Assembly: GCF_024199945.1 (NCBI RefSeq)
Contig: NZ_JANADP010000001.1
Coordinates: 2,294,001 to 2,358,000, forward strand
DNA from: Bradyrhizobium sp. CCGUVB4N
Lineage (GTDB): Bacteria; Pseudomonadota; Alphaproteobacteria; Rhizobiales; Xanthobacteraceae
Length of the DNA stretch: 64,000 bases
Direction: 5' to 3'
Position 1 is the first letter of the stretch. Each line of letters starts with the position of its first letter. Both the position numbers and the translations under genes were made by a program. The notes under the pieces were generated by a model. The model saw only the letters and a list, made by a program, of their open reading frames with translations. It ran no database searches and was not told where the DNA came from. Shown piece by piece: positions 59,833 through 64,000 of the stretch.

Positions 59833-62346
59833 ATGAACGATGAACGGAGTAGCTGGCGACCGAAGCAGAAATTACTGTTGGCCACCGGCCTTGCGACATT
59901 GCTCATCGCTTCGCCGGGTCTTCTCGCGCCAGCGGCGGCACAGCAGATCACCGGCACACCGGGGACGCCCAGCGCCACGATGACGCTCGATGGCAAGCAG
60001 CTTCCCCCCGAGCCTCCAAAGTTCGGCGGCGTGATCAACGAAGAGGCCAAAGACTCAAAACCTTACTGGCCACCCTCTGTCGTGCCACCCAAAGGCGCCC
60101 CGAACGTGTTGCTGATCATGACCGACGACCAGGGTTATGGTGTGTCCGGTACTTTCGGAGGCGTCGTTCCGACCCCGGCGATGGACCGCGTCGCCAAGGC
60201 CGGCCTGCGCTATACGCAGTTTCACTCCACGGCGCTCTGCTCACCGACGCGGGCGGCGCTGATCACCGGACGCAACCACCATTCGGTCGGATATGGCGTG
60301 ATCGGCGAAATGTCGACCGGATATCCCGGTTACAACTCCGTCATTGGCCAGGAGAGTGCCACGATCGGGACCATCCTGCGGGACAACGGATTTGCCACGT
60401 CCTGGTTCGGGAAGAATCACAACACGCCAACCTATCTGTACAGCGCCGCCGGGCCATTCGACCAATGGCCGGTCGGCATGGGATTCGAATATTTCTACGG
60501 CTTCATGGGCGGCGAAACCGATCAGTGGACCCCCTACCTGTTTCGCAACACGACTCAGGTTTACCCCTGGATCGGGAAGACCGGCTACAACCTCATCACC
60601 GACATGGCCGACGAGGCCATCAACTACATGAACGGGCTGAACGCGGCAGCCCCTGACAAGCCGTTCTTCGTCTATTACGTGCCTGGCGGAACCCATTCGC
60701 CGCACCAGCCGAAAAAGGAATGGATCGAGAAGTTCAAGGGCAAATTCGACATGGGTTGGGAGAAGCTGCGCGAGCAGATCTTCGCCAACCAGAAGCGCCT
60801 CGGGGTTGTCCCCGCAAACACGGAGCTCACCTCTTGGCCGGATACCCTGCCGAAGTGGGACTCGCTCTCAATCATCCAGAAGAAGCTCTATGCGCGCGAA
60901 GCCGAGGTGTTTGCCGCCTACGCGGCCTATACCGACAATGAGATCGGCCGCGTCATCCAGGCGGTCGAGGACATGGGCAAGCTCGACAACACGCTGATCA
61001 TCTACATCAGCGGCGACAACGGCACCAGCGCGGAAGGCACGCTCGAGGGCACCCCTAACCAGATGACCGCCTATAACGGCGTTCTGAAACTGCCCGAAGC
61101 CGAGCTGATGCTGCACTACGAGAATTGGGGCTCCGACAAGACCTATCCGCATATGTCGGTGGCATGGTCATGGGCCTTCGATACGCCGTTCAAATGGACC
61201 AAGCAGGTGGCATCGCATTTCGGCGGCACCAGGCAAGGCATGGCGATCTCGTGGCCTGGCCACATCAAGGACGTCGGTGGCATTCGATCCCAATTCCACC
61301 ACATCATCGATATCGTGCCGACGATCCTGGAAGCCACGGGCATTACGGCGCCCGCGACGGTGAATGGAATCGCACAAAAGCCCATTGAGGGCGTGAGCAT
61401 GGCCTATACGTTCGACCAGGCCAACGCCAACGCGCCGTCAAAGCGCGACACGCAATACTTCGAGATGTTCGCGAACCGCGGCATCTACCACGACGGTTGG
61501 TATGCATGCACGACGCCGCCCGCGCCGCCATGGCTATTGGGAACGGCGAAGCTGCCTGATGTCACCAATTACAAATGGGAGCTTTACAACATCGCCGAGG
61601 ATTTCTCGCAATCCAAAGACCTCGCAGCCAGCAATCCCGACAAGCTGAAGGAGCTTCAGACGCTGTTTCTGAGCGAAGCGGCGAAATACCAGGTCTTGCC
61701 GCTGGATAATTCGGTCCTGCCGCGTCTGACGACGGCGCGTCCGAGTGCGACCGCGGGGCGAACCGAATTCACATACACAGGCATCAATCCCGGCATCCCC
61801 GACGGCAACGCACCCAACATCATGAACAGGGACTACAGGATCACCGCCGATATCACCGTCCCGCAGGGCGGCGCCGAAGGCATGATCGTGACGCTCGGTG
61901 GTCGCTTCAGCGGCTACGGGCTCTATCTGCTGAAGGGCAAGCCGGTCTTCGTCTACAACATGCTGGATTTGAAACGATACCGCTGGGAATCGGGCGTGGG
62001 TGCGCGGGACTGGCTCGGCTCATCGCTCAAGCCGGGCAAGCACACCATCGCGTTCGATTTTAGATATGACGGGCCCGGCTATGGCAAGGGCGGCGCCGGC
62101 GTATTGTCGGTCGACGGCAAGGAGGTTTCCCGCCAGTCGATCCCGCACTCGATCTCGTTCATCATGGCGATCGACGAGTCCTTTGACGTCGGCGTCGATA
62201 CCCGCACGGGCGTGGATGACAGCTACAAGCTGCCGTTCCAGTTCACCGGCAAGATCGACAAGCTGACGTTCAAGCTTGGACCGACGCAGGTGTCGAGCGA
62301 CGAGCGGCGGATCATCCAGTATGCCCGTGGCAAGGCAAGCGACTAG
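59833..62346 (+). CDS. Large exported arylsulfatase (type I, formylglycine)
   Basis: The 837-residue protein has a Sec signal (KQKLLLATGLATLLIASPGLLAPAAAQ). The sulfatase core begins NVLLIMTDDQGYG (metal-binding TDDQ at 97-100), and CSPTRAALITGR (C136 to R140) is the formylglycine motif with a cysteine that must be oxidised by a formylglycine-generating enzyme, which is not in this window. GRNHHSVGYG and SGDNGTSAEG follow. The C-terminal third (residues about 650-830) is an extra beta-rich domain with IPDGNAPNIMNRDYRITADITVP. GGGAG is 7 nt before the ATG. It may release sulfate from aromatic or sugar sulfates in the periplasm. Confidence 0.9.
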   Translation: MNDERSSWRPKQKLLLATGLATLLIASPGLLAPAAAQQITGTPGTPSATMTLDGKQLPPEPPKFGGVINEEAKDSKPYWPPSVVPPKGAPNVLLIMTDDQGYGVSGTFGGVVPTPAMDRVAKAGLRYTQFHSTALCSPTRAALITGRNHHSVGYGVIGEMSTGYPGYNSVIGQESATIGTILRDNGFATSWFGKNHNTPTYLYSAAGPFDQWPVGMGFEYFYGFMGGETDQWTPYLFRNTTQVYPWIGKTGYNLITDMADEAINYMNGLNAAAPDKPFFVYYVPGGTHSPHQPKKEWIEKFKGKFDMGWEKLREQIFANQKRLGVVPANTELTSWPDTLPKWDSLSIIQKKLYAREAEVFAAYAAYTDNEIGRVIQAVEDMGKLDNTLIIYISGDNGTSAEGTLEGTPNQMTAYNGVLKLPEAELMLHYENWGSDKTYPHMSVAWSWAFDTPFKWTKQVASHFGGTRQGMAISWPGHIKDVGGIRSQFHHIIDIVPTILEATGITAPATVNGIAQKPIEGVSMAYTFDQANANAPSKRDTQYFEMFANRGIYHDGWYACTTPPAPPWLLGTAKLPDVTNYKWELYNIAEDFSQSKDLAASNPDKLKELQTLFLSEAAKYQVLPLDNSVLPRLTTARPSATAGRTEFTYTGINPGIPDGNAPNIMNRDYRITADITVPQGGAEGMIVTLGGRFSGYGLYLLKGKPVFVYNMLDLKRYRWESGVGARDWLGSSLKPGKHTIAFDFRYDGPGYGKGGAGVLSVDGKEVSRQSIPHSISFIMAIDESFDVGVDTRTGVDDSYKLPFQFTGKIDKLTFKLGPTQVSSDERRIIQYARGKASD

Positions 62347-62468
62347 TTCGGCACCACTGATCTGCGGGCATCGAAGGATGCCCGCAGTCGGCGCACGGCA
62401 ACGAAGCAAGGCGGATCGAGTCTACAACTGAACGTAGCAGCACGCATATGAGCACGAGAGGGTTCGAC

Positions 62469-63935
62469 ATGAATCGAGGTATTCTGACGCTGACTCTATC
62501 ACTCTGCATTGGCGCTCTGACTGCGCCCGCGGCGCTCGCGCAAAGCGCCGCGGCTGCAATCACCGAGCAGGAGGCGCATGCGATCGCGGTCGACGCCTAT
62601 GTCTATTTCTACTCGCTGCTATCGATGGACGTCTCCCGGAAGCAGTTCACCAACGTCGCGCCCGGCAAGGAGATGGCGAAGGGGCCGATGAACATGTTCA
62701 GCAACGTCCCCGAATATCCACCCGCGGATTTCAAGGGGGTCGTTCGATCCAATTTCGACACCTTGTATTCCAGCGCGTGGCTGGACATGACCAAGGAGCC
62801 GGTCGTCATCACGGCACCGGATACGGACGGGCGCTATTATCTGCTGCCGATGCTCGACATGTGGACCGACGTCTTTGCGTCGCCCGGCTGGCGGACCACC
62901 GGGACCAAGGCCGGGACGTTCCTGATAACGCCCCCGGGCTGGCGGCCCGATCTGCGCGAGCGGTTCGCCGAAGAACTCAAGCTTCCGGCGGATACCCAGC
63001 GTATCGACGCGCCGACGCCTTACGTCTGGATCATCGGCCGCACCAAGACCGATGGTCCGCAGGACTATGATGCCGTCCACAAAGTCCAGGCCGGCTACAG
63101 GGTCGCGCTTCTCTCCGACTACGGCAAGACGCCAAAGCCGGTCGAATTCAAGCCGGACCCGAGTGTCGACATGAAGACGCCGCCCAAGATCCAGGTCGAT
63201 ACCATGTCGGCCGGCGTGTATTTCGCCTACGCCGCGGAATTGCTCAAGCTTCACCCACCGCACGTCACGGACGAACCGATCATTGCCCAGATGAAGAAGA
63301 TCGGCATCGAGCCGGGCAAGGCGTTTGACATCGGCAAGCTCGATCCGGTGTTGCAACGCGCGCTGGAAACCGCTCCGCAGGACGGCCAGAAACTGATGGC
63401 CTGGAAAGTGCCGACGCTGGCGCGGGTCGCCAATGGCTGGTCGATGAACACCGACACCATGGGCGTCTATGGCAATTACTATCTGAAGCGGGCGATCGTC
63501 TCGCAAGTGGGGCTCGGCGCCAATCTGCCCGAGGACGCCATCTATCCCCTCAACCTCGGCGACGAATCCGGCAAGCCGCTCGATGGCGCAAGCAAGTACA
63601 CCATCACCTTCGACAAGGGCGCAGCCCCGCCGGTCAACGCCTTCTGGTCGATCACCCTTTACGATCCGGAAGGATTCCAGGTCGGCAATGTGCTCAACCG
63701 CTTTGCGGTCAGCAGCTGGATGCCGTTCAAATACAATGCGGATGGATCGCTCGATCTCTACTTCCAGAACGAAAGCCCGGGCAAGGACAAGGAAGCCAAT
63801 TGGCTGCCGGCGCCGAAGGGCGCCTTCAACCTGACGATGCGACTCTACAGCCCGAAATCGGATGCGCTGACCGGAAAATGGAATCCGCCGCCGGTCGTGA
63901 AGACGCCGACAACGGTCGGTCTGTCCGCCCAATAG
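62469..63935 (+). CDS. DUF1254/DUF1214 exported protein
   Basis: The 488-residue protein has a signal (ILTLTLSLCIGALTAPAALAQ). The first domain (DUF1254) contains DAYVYFYSLLSMDVSRKQFTN and NFDTLYSSAWLDMTKEPVVI. The second (DUF1214, after about 350) has VYGNYYLKRAIVSQVGLGANLPEDAIYP and PPVNAFWSITLYDPEGF. This two-domain layout is widespread in soil proteobacteria; biochemical function is unknown. ATG 62469 is preceded by GAGAGGG. It is 122 bp after the sulfatase gene and may be co-transcribed. Confidence 0.85.
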   Translation: MNRGILTLTLSLCIGALTAPAALAQSAAAAITEQEAHAIAVDAYVYFYSLLSMDVSRKQFTNVAPGKEMAKGPMNMFSNVPEYPPADFKGVVRSNFDTLYSSAWLDMTKEPVVITAPDTDGRYYLLPMLDMWTDVFASPGWRTTGTKAGTFLITPPGWRPDLRERFAEELKLPADTQRIDAPTPYVWIIGRTKTDGPQDYDAVHKVQAGYRVALLSDYGKTPKPVEFKPDPSVDMKTPPKIQVDTMSAGVYFAYAAELLKLHPPHVTDEPIIAQMKKIGIEPGKAFDIGKLDPVLQRALETAPQDGQKLMAWKVPTLARVANGWSMNTDTMGVYGNYYLKRAIVSQVGLGANLPEDAIYPLNLGDESGKPLDGASKYTITFDKGAAPPVNAFWSITLYDPEGFQVGNVLNRFAVSSWMPFKYNADGSLDLYFQNESPGKDKEANWLPAPKGAFNLTMRLYSPKSDALTGKWNPPPVVKTPTTVGLSAQ

Positions 63936-63939
63936 CGCC

Positions 63940-63973
63940 GCGAGGCGCGCCGGCGCTTCGGCGCCGGCCTCGC
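63940..63973 (+). terminator. Hairpin after the DUF1254 gene
   Basis: GCCGGCGC (63949-63956) pairs with GCGCCGGC (63961-63968) around a TTCG tetraloop, with GCGAG/CTCGC outside after a 4-nt bulge. It lies five bases after the stop codon and looks like a transcription terminator without a long T-run. Confidence 0.6.
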
Positions 63974-64000
63974 GTTACTGGTGCCCGGTCTAGCGCTTCT

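Noticed and set aside
1..64000. tRNA, rRNA, insertion sequences, integrases or phage genes
   Set aside because: Reading the gaps and the proteins showed none; the window does not look like a mobile island despite the relics.

Overview
The window is high-GC DNA from an alphaproteobacterium, most likely Bradyrhizobium or a close relative. The evidence is indirect: several branched-chain-type ABC systems with spare periplasmic binding proteins, many class III nucleotide cyclases, DUF2336 and DUF1254 proteins, a FixK-type box, and a short inverted-repeat intergenic element of the kind I associate with Bradyrhizobium/Rhodopseudomonas. No rRNA, tRNA, CRISPR array, transposase or phage gene was seen. 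Almost all long antisense reading frames are shadows caused by GC-rich codon use.

Layout. 1-3803: the 3' part of a cyclase/AAA-ATPase/TPR regulator with a translationally coupled methyltransferase. 3849-7817: a polysaccharide group (Tat-exported GH10 xylanase, glycosyltransferase, MOP-family flippase). 8070-15805: a branched-chain-type ABC transporter (binding protein, LivH, LivM, LivG, LivF), a second binding protein and a class III CoA-transferase. 15830-19068: PstS, a 59-residue membrane protein and an L,D-transpeptidase. 19100-25903: a methyltransferase, then a catabolic-looking cluster arranged divergently around a TetR gene and two strong palindromic operators. 25906-28450: a bufferin-type operon (DUF2282 peptide precursor bufA, MNIO enzyme bufB, partner bufC, DoxX bufD) on the minus strand, preceded by an ECF-sigma-like promoter. 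28763-36137: four signalling proteins (cyclase, PAS-HTH protein, triple-PAS chemotaxis receptor, GGDEF-EAL protein). 36299-39169: a shikimate-dehydrogenase homologue, an amidohydrolase and a binding protein. 39505-40632: two paralogous small proteins with duplicated upstream DNA. 40679-45983: HutD, a cyclase, a DUF2336 protein, a WGR-like/cyclase fusion, a malonyl-CoA decarboxylase relic and a Tat-exported alpha/beta hydrolase. 45987-48965: a tandem-fused double TPR/GT9-like protein. 49285-54544: a sugar ABC operon without its ATPase, plus two Gfo/Idh/MocA oxidoreductases. 54560-59460: a glycosyltransferase, small proteins and several gene relics (xylanase tail, universal-stress tail, frameshifted HlyD). 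59833-63935: a large arylsulfatase and a DUF1254 protein.

How the parts work together. Most of the window is uptake and catabolism of small organic acids, amino acids and sugars plus nucleotide second-messenger signalling, as expected of a versatile soil or plant-associated organism. The most distinctive unit is the buf operon: a secreted four-cysteine peptide, the MNIO enzyme and partner expected to modify it, and a DoxX membrane protein, behind a GTAACG-N16-CGAA promoter resembling the metal-stress SigF promoter of Caulobacter. The most informative regulatory DNA after that is the TetR divergent promoter at 23763-23812.
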